A stretch of 64,000 nucleotides of DNA from a virus, in the IMG/VR virus record IMGVR_UViG_3300012582_000194, positions 203,885-267,884 of that record, one strand, 5' to 3'. Every line of letters begins with the position of its first letter. Within the stretch, counting starts at the first letter, position 1. Of this stretch, positions 23,330-30,887 are shown one piece after another. The position numbers and the translations under genes are program-made. The notes beneath the pieces were generated by a model. That model was not told the origin of the DNA. It was given only the letters and a program-made list of their open reading frames with translations, and did no database searches.

Positions 23330-23931
23330 TAGTTTTTAGTTTTATTTGAATTGATTCTATCTTGAATTGCTCTATGTAAACCACTTGCATATTTCTTAAA
23401 ATCATCCACATTGACAGGTTTAATTTCTCTATTAAACCATTCGGATTCAGTCATTTTTTCGAGATTGACAAACTCGTCATGCTTTAAATTACTAACAATA
23501 TGTTTACTATGTGTGATTACCAAAATACCACAATTTACTTCTTTGATTTTTTCATTCAAATATTGAGCTAAACCAACTTGAAGTTCTTCACCTAAGCCAA
23601 TTTCAGGTTCATCAATAACAATGAAATCGGGATTCGTTTGTTTGAACACTGAATCAATTGTATGGATAGTATTATCAGAGGTAGCTAACCAATCCAAATC
23701 ATGACACATAGTACTCAATGCACCCATCATAGGATTACTCTTAGTTCTAATTTCTTGGGAAGCTTGTGGAATATGAACTTTCTTTTTATTCAACACTTGC
23801 TCAAGATTAGTGCTCAAAAGCTTTCTAATCAATGATTTACCACTAGCATTTCTACCAGTAAGTATAGTAACCTTATCATGTGAGATTTTGATATTGCTGA
23901 TATAGTTAATATGTTCATCGAAATTTTCCAT
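23329..23931 (-). CDS. ABC-type ATPase domain protein
   Basis: 200 aa. A single ABC-family ATPase core: Walker A GRNASGKS (26-33), Walker B DFIVIDEPEIGLG with catalytic Glu108, and a His switch LVITHSK (about 136-142). No coiled-coil insert of Rad50/SMC length, no membrane part, no NACHT or TOPRIM. Closest in layout to small AAA_21/RecF-like ATPases. Role open: DNA-end or RNA metabolism, or defence interference. Promoter directly upstream with a 4-nt gap to the ATG, so predicted leaderless; it heads a three-gene operon. Confidence 0.85.
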   Translation of the reverse strand: MENFDEHINYISNIKISHDKVTILTGRNASGKSLIRKLLSTNLEQVLNKKKVHIPQASQEIRTKSNPMMGALSTMCHDLDWLATSDNTIHTIDSVFKQTNPDFIVIDEPEIGLGEELQVGLAQYLNEKIKEVNCGILVITHSKHIVSNLKHDEFVNLEKMTESEWFNREIKPVNVDDFKKYASGLHRAIQDRINSNKTKN

Positions 23932-23935
23932 GATA

Positions 23936-23967
23936 CAAAGGTACTAAAACTTGTATGTAAATACAAA
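23936..23967 (-). promoter_or_regulatory. promoter of the ATPase operon, with dyad
   Basis: Minus strand TTTG, 20 nt, TACCTTTG, TATC, ATG. Dyad TTGTA-N6-TACAA at 23951-23966. The right end abuts the divergent tagged gene at 23993. Confidence 0.8.
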
Positions 23968-23992
23968 TATATATGTAAATATATTTTTAATA

Positions 23993-24640
23993 ATGAAATA
24001 TTTAAAGATTTTCGAAGATTACAACTTTCTTTTCTATCTAAATGAAATTGAAGAAACTTACTTTTCACCATATTCAAAGATAGTTTTAGATACTAATACA
24101 GAAGGATATATAATAACTAATAAAATTGCGCATGTTGGTGCTAGAATAGCATTTATTAAGAACTCTACAGAAGCTTTAAGAGATGGCTTATTTCATGAAA
24201 TGGGACATATAGTAATGTTTAAAAATTTAGAAAGATTAAAAATGAGTAATTTTGGATTTGATTATTCAACAAAGGATAATTTAGGTTATAATGTTCCAAT
24301 ATCATGGAATGGTATTAAAAATGAATGTAAAGCTATTATATGGCAATCAATTATATGTAAAAAATATGATATTCATTTTAACATTAATGACTTCGTTAAA
24401 GCATTAAAATATATGGAAGATTTTACAAATGTTCCTTTAAAAGGGTGTTTTAAAAATGAATATAGATGGTATTATAATATAGAATTTACAGAAGAAGTTA
24501 ATTATAGAGATTCAGATAAATTGAGACTTGAAACTATTAAGGATTATGTACATAATGAATCAAATAATAGTGAATATACAATAATTAATTTTGATAAAAG
24601 ATGGAGCATTAGATGTCAGTGGTTAGAAGACAACTTATGA
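23993..24640 (+). CDS. tagged zinc metallopeptidase-like protein (MKYLKIFED)
   Basis: 215 aa from ATG at 23993. N-terminal tag MKYLKIFEDY with IFE at 6-8 as predicted prohead-protease site. Then LRDGLFHEMGHIVMF: HEMGH (68-72) is the HExxH zinc site, with Glu111 in NECKAIIWQ as candidate third ligand. Unlike the metallopeptidase at 16934 it has no signal or membrane segment. Reading: a protease packaged in the head and delivered with the DNA. Family features are seen; activity and packaging are inference. Confidence 0.75.
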   Translation: MKYLKIFEDYNFLFYLNEIEETYFSPYSKIVLDTNTEGYIITNKIAHVGARIAFIKNSTEALRDGLFHEMGHIVMFKNLERLKMSNFGFDYSTKDNLGYNVPISWNGIKNECKAIIWQSIICKKYDIHFNINDFVKALKYMEDFTNVPLKGCFKNEYRWYYNIEFTEEVNYRDSDKLRLETIKDYVHNESNNSEYTIINFDKRWSIRCQWLEDNL

Positions 24641-24654
24641 TATTTTCACAATAA

Positions 24655-24662
24655 TATATAAT
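24655..24662 (+). promoter_or_regulatory. TATATAA-like late-type element
   Basis: TATATAAT 18 nt before the ATG at 24680, the distance expected if it is a T4-like late box with a short leader. Confidence 0.35.
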
Positions 24663-24679
24663 TAAAAATAACATCAATT

Positions 24680-24862
24680 ATGAAAATAGTAATAATTCAA
24701 GTTTTATTATTCTTATTGGGAGTAGTATTATTAATCGTAGATGGTAGCGGCGGACATATAGCAAATGCATCATTTATATCGGTATTGGGTATAGTATCTT
24801 GTGTGATAGGTATTGGACTTTCCCAATTATTGGGACTTATAAGTTCATTAAAGAAGAAGTAA
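24680..24862 (+). CDS. small two-pass membrane protein
   Basis: 60 aa: IVIIQVLLFLLGVVLLIVDG, then a short Gly/Ser loop (SGGHIANAS) and a second helix (GIVSCVIGIGLSQLLGLI) with Lys-Lys-Lys end. Hairpin topology; size would suit a holin-like protein, but nothing specific supports that. Confidence 0.65.
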   Translation: MKIVIIQVLLFLLGVVLLIVDGSGGHIANASFISVLGIVSCVIGIGLSQLLGLISSLKKK

Positions 24863-24868
24863 TAAAAT

Positions 24869-24890
24869 GGAGTTTAAACTCCCTTTTATT
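24869..24890 (+). terminator. intrinsic terminator
   Basis: Perfect GGAGTTTAAACTCC palindrome followed by CTTTTATTTTT. It overlaps an alternative start of the next gene, which argues for the later start at 24918. Confidence 0.7.
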
Positions 24891-24917
24891 TTTATATATA
24901 GTAAAAATAGCTATTAT

Positions 24918-25631
24918 ATGGTTTTTAATTTTAACTTACATTCTATACTCGAATCAAAAGAAGCTGATTTTGATAAAGTAATTAAACTTTCTCAAATGAA
25001 TACTAACAGAGGAGCTTCCGCTGGCGAAGAAGCAAATGCTATATCTTTAGCAAAGCAATTAGTTAAAAAGAATAATTTCACACGCGAAGATTTTAAAGGT
25101 AAAATAGATGATGCAATTCTAATTTCAATTTTTGGTAAATTAAAACCATCTGCTAAAAAAGAACATCCATTCGAAAGAGATGAAAGACAATATCAAGAAG
25201 ATAAATCTAAGAAAAAAGATTTTATTGATTTAGTAGATGATGAAGGTAAAAAAGTATCATTGAGAAAAATTAAATTAAACTTTGGTGATAAAAATGGTGG
25301 TATGTTAGATGTATTAATTGAAGATGAATATGATTTATTTGACCAATTTATCAATTCTCCTTTTTATACATTTATGGATTGGGGTAATAATGGTATGCCA
25401 ACACGCACTACAAATTCTCGTATTGATATAGTACATACAAGTTGGTTTGAGCCCGCGGATAAAGGTGCTTTAAGTGCATGGTTTTTTGAAAAAATAACAG
25501 GTAAAACTATTGGTGGATTTGCATTGTTTCCCACTAAATGGAGATATGATGGTAAAAACTTCACATTCAAAACACCACCTTATCCAATATTATTTATAGT
25601 ACCAGAAAAAATTGCAGGAAATTATATGTAA
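24918..25631 (+). CDS. hypothetical protein, virion-like
   Basis: 237 aa from ATG at 24918 (MVFNFNLHSILESKE). A helical N-terminal unit (VIKLSQMNTNRGASAGEEAN AISLAKQLVKKNNF) resembles the A-S-x-x-EA-x-x-A repeat of DUF2786-type domains. A charged linker follows, then a Trp/Phe-rich C-terminal half (MDWGNNGMPTRTTNSRIDIV). Flanked by terminators on both sides, so a separate transcript. Possible variant tag at the N-terminus (ILESKE). Confidence 0.65.
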   Translation: MVFNFNLHSILESKEADFDKVIKLSQMNTNRGASAGEEANAISLAKQLVKKNNFTREDFKGKIDDAILISIFGKLKPSAKKEHPFERDERQYQEDKSKKKDFIDLVDDEGKKVSLRKIKLNFGDKNGGMLDVLIEDEYDLFDQFINSPFYTFMDWGNNGMPTRTTNSRIDIVHTSWFEPADKGALSAWFFEKITGKTIGGFALFPTKWRYDGKNFTFKTPPYPILFIVPEKIAGNYM

Positions 25632-25641
25632 TATTAAAAAT

Positions 25642-25665
25642 GGAGTTTTTAGACTCCTTTTTTAT
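25642..25665 (+). terminator. intrinsic terminator
   Basis: GGAGT-(6 nt)-ACTCC followed by TTTTTTATTTTT, placed between convergent genes. Confidence 0.7.
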
Positions 25666-25849
25666 TTTTATAAATTTTATTCCAATCAGATACTACAGCA
25701 TTCCAATCGGATATTAATGCATCTTTATCAGACTTAAAAATATCACTGCTATTTATATCCATATCTTCATATGTATTATAATTACCCACTATATTAAATA
25801 TAGAACCCATTCCCTTAAAGAAATTGGATATAAAGCTTTTAAATTTCAT
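25649..25849 (-). CDS. small hypothetical protein
   Basis: 66 aa from ATG at 25849 (MKFKSFISNFFKGMGSIFNI), an amphipathic N-terminus; an upstream ATG at 25882 would add 11 residues. Ends with a duplicated DWNAVVSDWNKIY. Partly overlaps the terminator of the opposite gene. Confidence 0.55.
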   Translation of the reverse strand: MKFKSFISNFFKGMGSIFNIVGNYNTYEDMDINSSDIFKSDKDALISDWNAVVSDWNKIYKNKKGV

Positions 25850-25908
25850 ATTAATATTTTTATTCAAATAATTCACAATCATTTTTATTTATTTTAAAAA
25901 AGCTACTC

Positions 25909-26289
25909 TTAATTTCCACACTTTAACTTTAAAACTGTTTCTTGAAATGTCTTGAATAATTCAGGCTCATCATCAAAATATTTTAAATAGGTATCTTCCA
26001 ACTCCATATCATCGAGAGCCTTCATAATATAATCACCAACATCATCAGAAAGTAAATCATATATTTTATCTATGATCTCATCAAAGTTACTATCTGTAAC
26101 ATCTTTATATTCTCTACCTGTAGAAAAATAACTACCTATCTCTATCTTATTTCTTCCTGAATAATATAAATTATACACAGATTCAGCAGAATAAATTGTT
26201 TTCATAGGTACATGATATAATGTTATCATACCATTAATACTTCTAACACTTAAAATGGCATCTCTTAATTTGTCTTTTGTTATATTCAT
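25909..26289 (-). CDS. hypothetical protein
   Basis: 126 aa; MNITKDKLRDAILSVRSING, a YYSGRNKIEIGSYFSTGREY segment and an acidic helical C-terminal half. No family recognised. Separated by 3 nt from the next gene. Confidence 0.65.
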   Translation of the reverse strand: MNITKDKLRDAILSVRSINGMITLYHVPMKTIYSAESVYNLYYSGRNKIEIGSYFSTGREYKDVTDSNFDEIIDKIYDLLSDDVGDYIMKALDDMELEDTYLKYFDDEPELFKTFQETVLKLKCGN

Positions 26290-26292
26290 ATC

Positions 26293-26604
26293 TTATTTGA
26301 AACCTGTTCTTTTTAGATTCATTATTTGTTTATCACTTATATCAAAAAAAGTTATTTTTAATTTTATTCCAAATCGTTTTATAATATGTCTAATATAGGG
26401 TTCTAAGAAACTATTTTCTTTATTTTTAATTATAATATAAAGTATATAAACTTTTTCACCTCTTATAAAATCATATGAAAAAACATCATATCCTTTATCA
26501 ATAATCTCTATCCCATCAATAGAAAATTTAGATATTAGACTTTTTGATGTCTTTTCTGCCTTATTGGTTTTTTGAAGTAAAGATACTCTATAATATTTAT
26601 ACAT
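26293..26604 (-). CDS. repeated phage domain (4566/42262/42578 family)
   Basis: 103 aa: KYYRVSLLQKTNKAEKTSKS, IDGIEIIDKGYDVFSYDF, ILYIIIKNKENSFLEPYIRH, then KQIMNLK. Consists of the shared domain alone. Possible ferredoxin-like alpha/beta fold judged from strand-helix order. Function unknown. Confidence 0.7.
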   Translation of the reverse strand: MYKYYRVSLLQKTNKAEKTSKSLISKFSIDGIEIIDKGYDVFSYDFIRGEKVYILYIIIKNKENSFLEPYIRHIIKRFGIKLKITFFDISDKQIMNLKRTGFK

Positions 26605-26795
26605 TATAAATTCAATTTTTCGATTCTTTCTTTTCTTGTTTCTATTTTGGTATCATCAAATTCTAACATACCCAATTGTAAATATTCTTTAATTTCTTTT
26701 ATACTAATCATATGCATTGGAAATGATTCTATTTCACTAGTTATAGCATTTATTGTATAAATTCTACCATCATTACGTAAATAATATTTTTTCAT
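26604..26795 (-). CDS. small protein, RKxRI tail
   Basis: 63 aa: short beta N-terminus (YYLRNDGRIYTINAITSEIE), helix IKEIKEYLQLGML and tail TRKERIEKLNL. Start overlaps the following gene by 1 nt. Here the tail joins a domain unlike the GD barrels. Confidence 0.7.
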   Translation of the reverse strand: MKKYYLRNDGRIYTINAITSEIESFPMHMISIKEIKEYLQLGMLEFDDTKIETRKERIEKLNL

Positions 26796-26797
26796 AA

Positions 26798-27235
26798 TTA
26801 ATTAAGATGTCTATTATCTTTGTGTTCTCCTTTAGGTGCATTATTATGTGTCCATAATCTCGCAAAAGGTGTTGTGAAATTATTATTGTAAATCTGTGTA
26901 TCGTCTATATGTAGAGTAATTTCATGATCTCTACAATAGTCTCCTTTAGTTCTATCCCATACATCATCATCAATTTTAGGGATATTGAATTTTACATGAT
27001 GTCCAATTATTTCAGTGCCAATTTCTCTATGGTAATCAAAAATAGAGAAACTATGTGTAAATGGAATATCCAGTTCTTTTAACTTATCAATACACAAAGG
27101 TGTCCAAGTCATACCAGTAATGATATGTACTTCACCACCTTGTGCAATTACAGCTTTAGCTAAAAACGAAATGATTTCTGGTACAGCATCTAATACACCG
27201 TGCCAATCAATTCCAAGTTTAAAAGATTTGTTCAT
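26798..27235 (-). CDS. HAD-like phosphatase family protein with atypical motif I
   Basis: 145 aa. LGIDWHGVLD (7-16) fits HAD motif I, D-x-D-G-V, except that the second Asp is His. EVHIITGMTW gives motif II (hhhTG) and LHIDDTQIY fits the acidic motif IV. Small cap-less size as in phage 5'(3')-nucleotidase-like HADs. The Asp-to-His change would normally hurt acid/base catalysis, so it may be a binding protein or use His instead. Confidence 0.65.
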   Translation of the reverse strand: MNKSFKLGIDWHGVLDAVPEIISFLAKAVIAQGGEVHIITGMTWTPLCIDKLKELDIPFTHSFSIFDYHREIGTEIIGHHVKFNIPKIDDDVWDRTKGDYCRDHEITLHIDDTQIYNNNFTTPFARLWTHNNAPKGEHKDNRHLN

Positions 27236-27236
27236 A

Positions 27237-27413
27237 TTATCTACGATTATATCTTCTTCTTTTTGGTGTTGATAAATTTTCGTCTATTTTATAATATTTA
27301 CTATTACCACTAAATAGTGATTCATATTCAGCTTTTTCGATGTTAGCTAATTCTTCATCAATTGTTCCATTCTCTCTTAATGGGTAACCTTTATTATTTC
27401 TTACTACTGACAT
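27237..27413 (-). CDS. 58-aa basic-ended hypothetical protein
   Basis: MSVVRNNKGYPLRENGTIDE, then acidic helix and a STPKRRRYNRR end. Overlaps the upstream gene by 10 nt. Unknown. Confidence 0.55.
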   Translation of the reverse strand: MSVVRNNKGYPLRENGTIDEELANIEKAEYESLFSGNSKYYKIDENLSTPKRRRYNRR

Positions 27414-27625
27414 ATGCTATTAATTTTACGTTCTAAATATACAATTTTTAATTTAGTACAAGTTATTCCATGTCCTAAACAATCAGATGAATATTTGCTC
27501 CACATATTCTCAAAATTAACCAACTCTGCTTTTAAGTATGTAATTGCTTTTTCAATTGAACCATGTTCTTTCACATCGTTTTCGGCTCTTTCAACTACTT
27601 TGTATTTTTTTTCTTGTTCAGACAT
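27404..27625 (-). CDS. helical hypothetical protein
   Basis: 73 aa: charged helices (ERAENDVKEHGSIEKAITYL) and a CLGHGITCTKLKIVYLERKI end. Two Cys four residues apart from His. Unknown. Confidence 0.6.
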   Translation of the reverse strand: MSEQEKKYKVVERAENDVKEHGSIEKAITYLKAELVNFENMWSKYSSDCLGHGITCTKLKIVYLERKINSICQ

Positions 27626-27627
27626 AA

Positions 27628-27810
27628 CTAAATTTTTAAACCTATCATTCCTTTACATGGAGATTTTCTATTATTATGACACTCCATAAACTCTATATTC
27701 AAATTATTTTTTACTTTTTTAAGGCCATTGAGTTTAGCTTCAATAGCTTTTTGATTATTTATAGAAGATGCTGTTGAAAACGGACAGCCCGTACATGGTT
27801 TATTTTTCAT
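27628..27810 (-). CDS. small Cys-rich metal-site protein
   Basis: 60 aa from ATG at 27810, placed just after the upstream stop. KPCTGCPFS near the N-terminus, then EFMECHNNRKSPCKGM: a C-x2-C-P-F...C-H...P-C-x-G arrangement known from small phage proteins of the DUF6283 kind (recalled, not searched). Likely binds zinc or an iron-sulfur cluster. Function unknown. Confidence 0.65.
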   Translation of the reverse strand: MKNKPCTGCPFSTASSINNQKAIEAKLNGLKKVKNNLNIEFMECHNNRKSPCKGMIGLKI

Positions 27811-27812
27811 TG

Positions 27813-28310
27813 TTAAGGATTTTGTATTTCCCATTCAGCAATTAATTTATCAATATCAAATATTATTGTATGGTAATATAGCATTTTCTCAGAAGTTTCT
27901 AAAGTGAGAATCGTATCATTTGTATTGATAAAATATTCTCTCATTATTTCTAATAATACTTCAGGTGTATCGGTGTTCATTTTTTTACAAACTAATTCTC
28001 TACATTCTGTTATTTCCATGAATTCAATTACATCATCAATAATTAATATTTCATTTCCCAACTCCCATGGTTTACTTTCATCACTAATTTTAGAAGAAAT
28101 TGATATTAATTCTTCTTTAAAGTTTTTTAAAATCATTATAAAAATTGGATCCGAATCATGTACTTTATCTGGTAAATTATCTAAAATTAAACACAATAAA
28201 TTCTTCCTAATATCAGAATCTAATGCTTTCATTTCTTCTATAATATCCATACCTTCTTGATATGTTATTGTATCATTTTTAAAATGCTCTTTAATTCTTT
28301 CTTCTAACAT
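27813..28310 (-). CDS. helical hypothetical protein, distant INEIL family
   Basis: 165 aa from ATG at 28310 (MLEERIKEHFKNDTITYQEG). The segment RKNLLCLILDNLPDKV... FIMILKNFKEELISISSKIS resembles the C-terminal half of the proteins at 15684, 16341 and 57760. An acidic C-terminal half is added. Function unknown. Confidence 0.65.
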   Translation of the reverse strand: MLEERIKEHFKNDTITYQEGMDIIEEMKALDSDIRKNLLCLILDNLPDKVHDSDPIFIMILKNFKEELISISSKISDESKPWELGNEILIIDDVIEFMEITECRELVCKKMNTDTPEVLLEIMREYFINTNDTILTLETSEKMLYYHTIIFDIDKLIAEWEIQNP

Positions 28311-28338
28311 ATTTTTAAATTTGTGTTCCAACTATTTA

Positions 28339-28878
28339 TTATGCTTTAATTTTTAATCCTAATTCTTCTAAACCTTTATCATGACAATCTTTAACAGCTT
28401 TCATTCCATATTTAGTAGCTATTGATTCAAGTGCTTTTGCGTGATATGCTTCTTATGGTTCAATAATCGCAAACATATCTCTTAAATCATCAGGTGTACT
28501 TTTATCTTTAATAATAACTCTCATTCTTTTCAAAGATAATCCTTCTGCATATGCACCAATGGCTGCTGCTGTTTTTTTATCAACAATACATGGTAATGTA
28601 TTTCTCCAATATCTACCATTCTTAGAAGTCTTTTCATATAAAGAAATTCCTCTATTTTTTATAACTTTCTCTACAATTTCTGCATGATTTTTTTCTTGCA
28701 TAGCAATAGTGTAAAAAGTGATATATGCATCTTTATCACCTAAGCAATACGTTTCCGCAAAATGAACAAATCTTTCTTCGGCATCTTTTTCATTATTATA
28801 AAGAGATACCAACCAATGTTCCAATTTTTCTTTGTCATTAAGACATCTATTCCACCAATCTTCTGTTATACGTTTCAT
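28339..28878 (-). pseudogene. ferritin-like/diiron-type protein interrupted by one in-frame TAA
   Basis: From ATG at 28878 (MKRITEDWWNRCLNDKEKLE) the frame runs 141 codons to TAA at 28453-28455, then stays open for 37 more codons to TAA at 28339. The joined product has the diiron pattern of ferritin-like four-helix proteins: E-R-F-x-x-F-A-E-T, then MQEKNHAEIV (E-x-x-H), an AAAIGAYAEG helix, and after the stop EAYHAKALE (second E-x-x-H). The stop removes exactly the last helix and its metal ligands. A nonsense mutation or sequence error is likeliest; readthrough is possible. It has its own promoter. Confidence 0.65.
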
Positions 28879-28889
28879 ATATAATTGTA

Positions 28890-28921
28890 CAAAAATACAT
28901 AAATTTATAGACAAATACAAA
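28890..28921 (-). promoter_or_regulatory. promoter of the interrupted ferritin-like gene
   Basis: Minus strand TTTG, 20 nt, TATTTTTG; dyad with one mismatch (TTATA-N6-TACAA at 28905-28920). Leader 11 nt. Confidence 0.7.
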
Positions 28922-28925
28922 TTTA

Positions 28926-29210
28926 TTATAAATTATTTAAATTGTCTATTTTAGACTTTCTTTCAGATAAAATATCAACTTTATCAAAAAGTCTTGGGTT
29001 TATTCCACTTATTTCACTATGATCAATATCTTCGAATCTTAAAAAACTAACACCAAAACTATAAGGTGTTATTGATTTTATAATGAGAACTTTATCACGT
29101 AATGTATCAGCTATGCGTTTAGATGATTCTCGACTTATATCACCAATTCTACTTTCAATTAATATTACTTTATCACCAATATTAAACTTACACTGATTGT
29201 ACATCATCAT
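28926..29210 (-). CDS. GD-motif barrel-like protein, RKxRI tail
   Basis: 94 aa; CKFNIGDKVILIESR opening, VLIIKSITPYSFGVSFLRFE core, tail ERKSKIDNLNNL. A longer relative of the 70-aa GD proteins. The start (MMM) lies inside the frameshifted gene to its right. Confidence 0.7.
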   Translation of the reverse strand: MMMYNQCKFNIGDKVILIESRIGDISRESSKRIADTLRDKVLIIKSITPYSFGVSFLRFEDIDHSEISGINPRLFDKVDILSERKSKIDNLNNL

Positions 29211-29456
29211 TTTTCTTAGCTATATAATTTTTAACATGTTCATATTTCTTTCTACCTATGATAGTACAGAATAGAGATTGATATGTTTTATCTAAATCGA
29301 GTTGATAAATTCCTTTATGCTCAATTAAATATATTTCGTGAAATGTGCTTCTTTACGGAACTCGACATCAATTAAATATAGATTGTAATTCTCGTCTTTT
29401 ATGGTATGATTTTGATATCTTTTAATTCTTACGTCTTTGTTTAGCTCTACTTCCAT
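29188..29456 (-). pseudogene. frameshifted small gene, paralogue of 29711 start
   Basis: ATG at 29456 gives MEVELNKDVRIKRYQNHTIK and stops at 29325 after 43 aa; its beginning matches MKVELNKNIRIRK of the gene at 29711. In the next frame HEIYLIEHKGIYQLDLDKTY and on runs open from 29340 to 29188. Joining the two across about 29330-29345 restores one protein of about 89 aa. A one-base loss, a sequence error or a programmed shift are all possible. Confidence 0.5.
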
Positions 29457-29498
29457 TTTAATATTTTTATATTTACAATACAAAATTAGAACCAACTA

Positions 29499-29705
29499 TT
29501 AAAGATATGTAGTCCATGATATTTTTTTATTAACTTTTTCCATTTTTGAGAGATATAACATTTTATTTTTTATTAAAATGCATTCACACCCCACACCAAA
29601 AATAGTTATAAATGTACATACCCAATTTCCAATTAAAATGAATATTACACCACATACAATGTATCCGAATATTCTTATATAATTTGCAACAAAATACTTT
29701 CTCAT
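29499..29705 (-). CDS. small two-pass membrane protein
   Basis: 68 aa: IRIFGYIVCGVIFILIGNWV and VCTFITIFGVGCECILI form the membrane part; basic C-terminus. Cotranscribed with 29711. Function unknown. Confidence 0.6.
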   Translation of the reverse strand: MRKYFVANYIRIFGYIVCGVIFILIGNWVCTFITIFGVGCECILIKNKMLYLSKMEKVNKKISWTTYL

Positions 29706-29710
29706 ATTTT

Positions 29711-30103
29711 TTAGTATAATTTTTCTATTCGAGATTTTCTATCTAACACTTCAACTGATAATAAATAAGAAAAAGTAATAAGTGATGGTTTACCATCACT
29801 TATATCAGGTGAAGTGAATTTGAAATATGATCTATTCGTAAGCTCTTCTATATATCCATTATATTCATTAATTACTGTTGAATTTCTTCTGTTTTGTGTT
29901 TTTATTTTAATTAATGTATTAGACGTAATATTTCTTAATAAGGTATAAGCTTCTATTCGAAATGCAACATCTTCTTTATAAAGTTTATTATTCTCGGCTA
30001 TTAATTCTAAATTTTCTGTTTGACCATCCAAATATTCAGCGTATAGCATCATAGTTATACACTCTTTTCTGATTCTTATATTTTTGTTTAATTCAACTTT
30101 CAT
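29711..30103 (-). CDS. hypothetical protein, RKxRI tail
   Basis: 130 aa: MKVELNKNIRIRKECITMML start, middle with ELTNRSYFKFTSPDISDGKP, tail DRKSRIEKLY. Its N-terminus is duplicated in the frameshifted gene at 29188. Function unknown. Confidence 0.7.
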   Translation of the reverse strand: MKVELNKNIRIRKECITMMLYAEYLDGQTENLELIAENNKLYKEDVAFRIEAYTLLRNITSNTLIKIKTQNRRNSTVINEYNGYIEELTNRSYFKFTSPDISDGKPSLITFSYLLSVEVLDRKSRIEKLY

Positions 30104-30115
30104 ATAATTTTAGAA

Positions 30116-30577
30116 TTAAAGAATCCTTGTTTGTTTATTTTGTTGCATTTTCATTTTTTCTTTTATCTCTCTACTTTCTGTTATCTTTCTATTATATGCC
30201 ATTTTATTTTTATAGACTACCCAATAAGATTTTATATTAGGATAATTCTCAACGAAACGTTCTAATGTAATATCATGACCCGAAGCATTGTTATTAAAAT
30301 AGTAACTATGCTTACTTGCATTATATCCATTATACTTATATAAATTAAAATCAAATGTTTCATCCGCAGATTTTCCACTATATGATATTTTAGGAACTGG
30401 TTTCCAATGTCCTTTATCAGTTAAATATTCCAAATATCTATACTCACCATCAGGAGAAACAATTCTATATTGAGTACAATTATTCACTTCATACTTAGAC
30501 TTAGAGTCAGAGCTCATCATTTTTAAAGTGACTGATGTTATAAGTAATAAACCTAAAATAATTAATAATATAATCAT
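30116..30577 (-). CDS. membrane-anchored hypothetical protein
   Basis: 153 aa. N-terminal signal-anchor MIILLIILGLLLITSVTLKM; the rest is polar, Tyr/Asn-rich (YRIVSPDGEYRYLEYLTDKG, FNLYKYNGYNASKHSYYFNN), likely outside the cytoplasm. First gene after its promoter. Confidence 0.65.
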   Translation of the reverse strand: MIILLIILGLLLITSVTLKMMSSDSKSKYEVNNCTQYRIVSPDGEYRYLEYLTDKGHWKPVPKISYSGKSADETFDFNLYKYNGYNASKHSYYFNNNASGHDITLERFVENYPNIKSYWVVYKNKMAYNRKITESREIKEKMKMQQNKQTRIL

Positions 30578-30593
30578 AAATTTTATTTATTTA

Positions 30594-30625
30594 CAAATAT
30601 AGCAAACTTTAAACAAACATACAAA
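30594..30625 (-). promoter_or_regulatory. Bacteroidetes-type promoter, half dyad
   Basis: Minus strand TTTG, 20 nt, TATATTTG. Only the TACAA half (30620-30624) of the dyad is present. Confidence 0.7.
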
Positions 30626-30653
30626 TTTAAATTAAAAATGTTCACAAATTTGT

Positions 30654-30824
30654 ATGTTTGTAAAATTTTACTTAAATTCGCCAAATTATTTAAAATATTA
30701 TAAGAATAATACAACTAAGGTATCTAAAAGAGGTGATGTTAGAATGAATTTATCAGAGATTATTGAAGGTGGTGATATAGATGCTCAATTAAAAAAATCA
30801 ATAGAAAAAATAATTAGTAAATAA
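30654..30824 (+). CDS. 56-aa hypothetical protein
   Basis: MFVKFYLNSPNYLKYYKNNT, then GDVRMNLSEIIEGGDIDAQL and a Lys-rich end. Fits the gap between divergent promoters. An internal ATG at 30744 is an alternative. Modest support. Confidence 0.4.
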   Translation: MFVKFYLNSPNYLKYYKNNTTKVSKRGDVRMNLSEIIEGGDIDAQLKKSIEKIISK

Positions 30825-30825
30825 A

Positions 30826-30857
30826 TTTGTATTTTTCTACAATATTTATTACCTTTG
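30826..30857 (+). promoter_or_regulatory. Bacteroidetes-type promoter with dyad
   Basis: TTTG (30826-30829), 20 nt, TACCTTTG (30850-30857); dyad TTGTA-TTTTTC-TACAA at 30827-30842. ATG at 30888, leader about 25 nt. Confidence 0.85.
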
Positions 30858-30887
30858 TAATATTAATCAATTAAACAACCTAAAACT

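Noticed and set aside
24867-24917. Earlier ATG for the 24918 gene
   Set aside because: It would place the first codons inside a terminator palindrome (GGAGTTTAAACTCC plus T-run) of the upstream gene.
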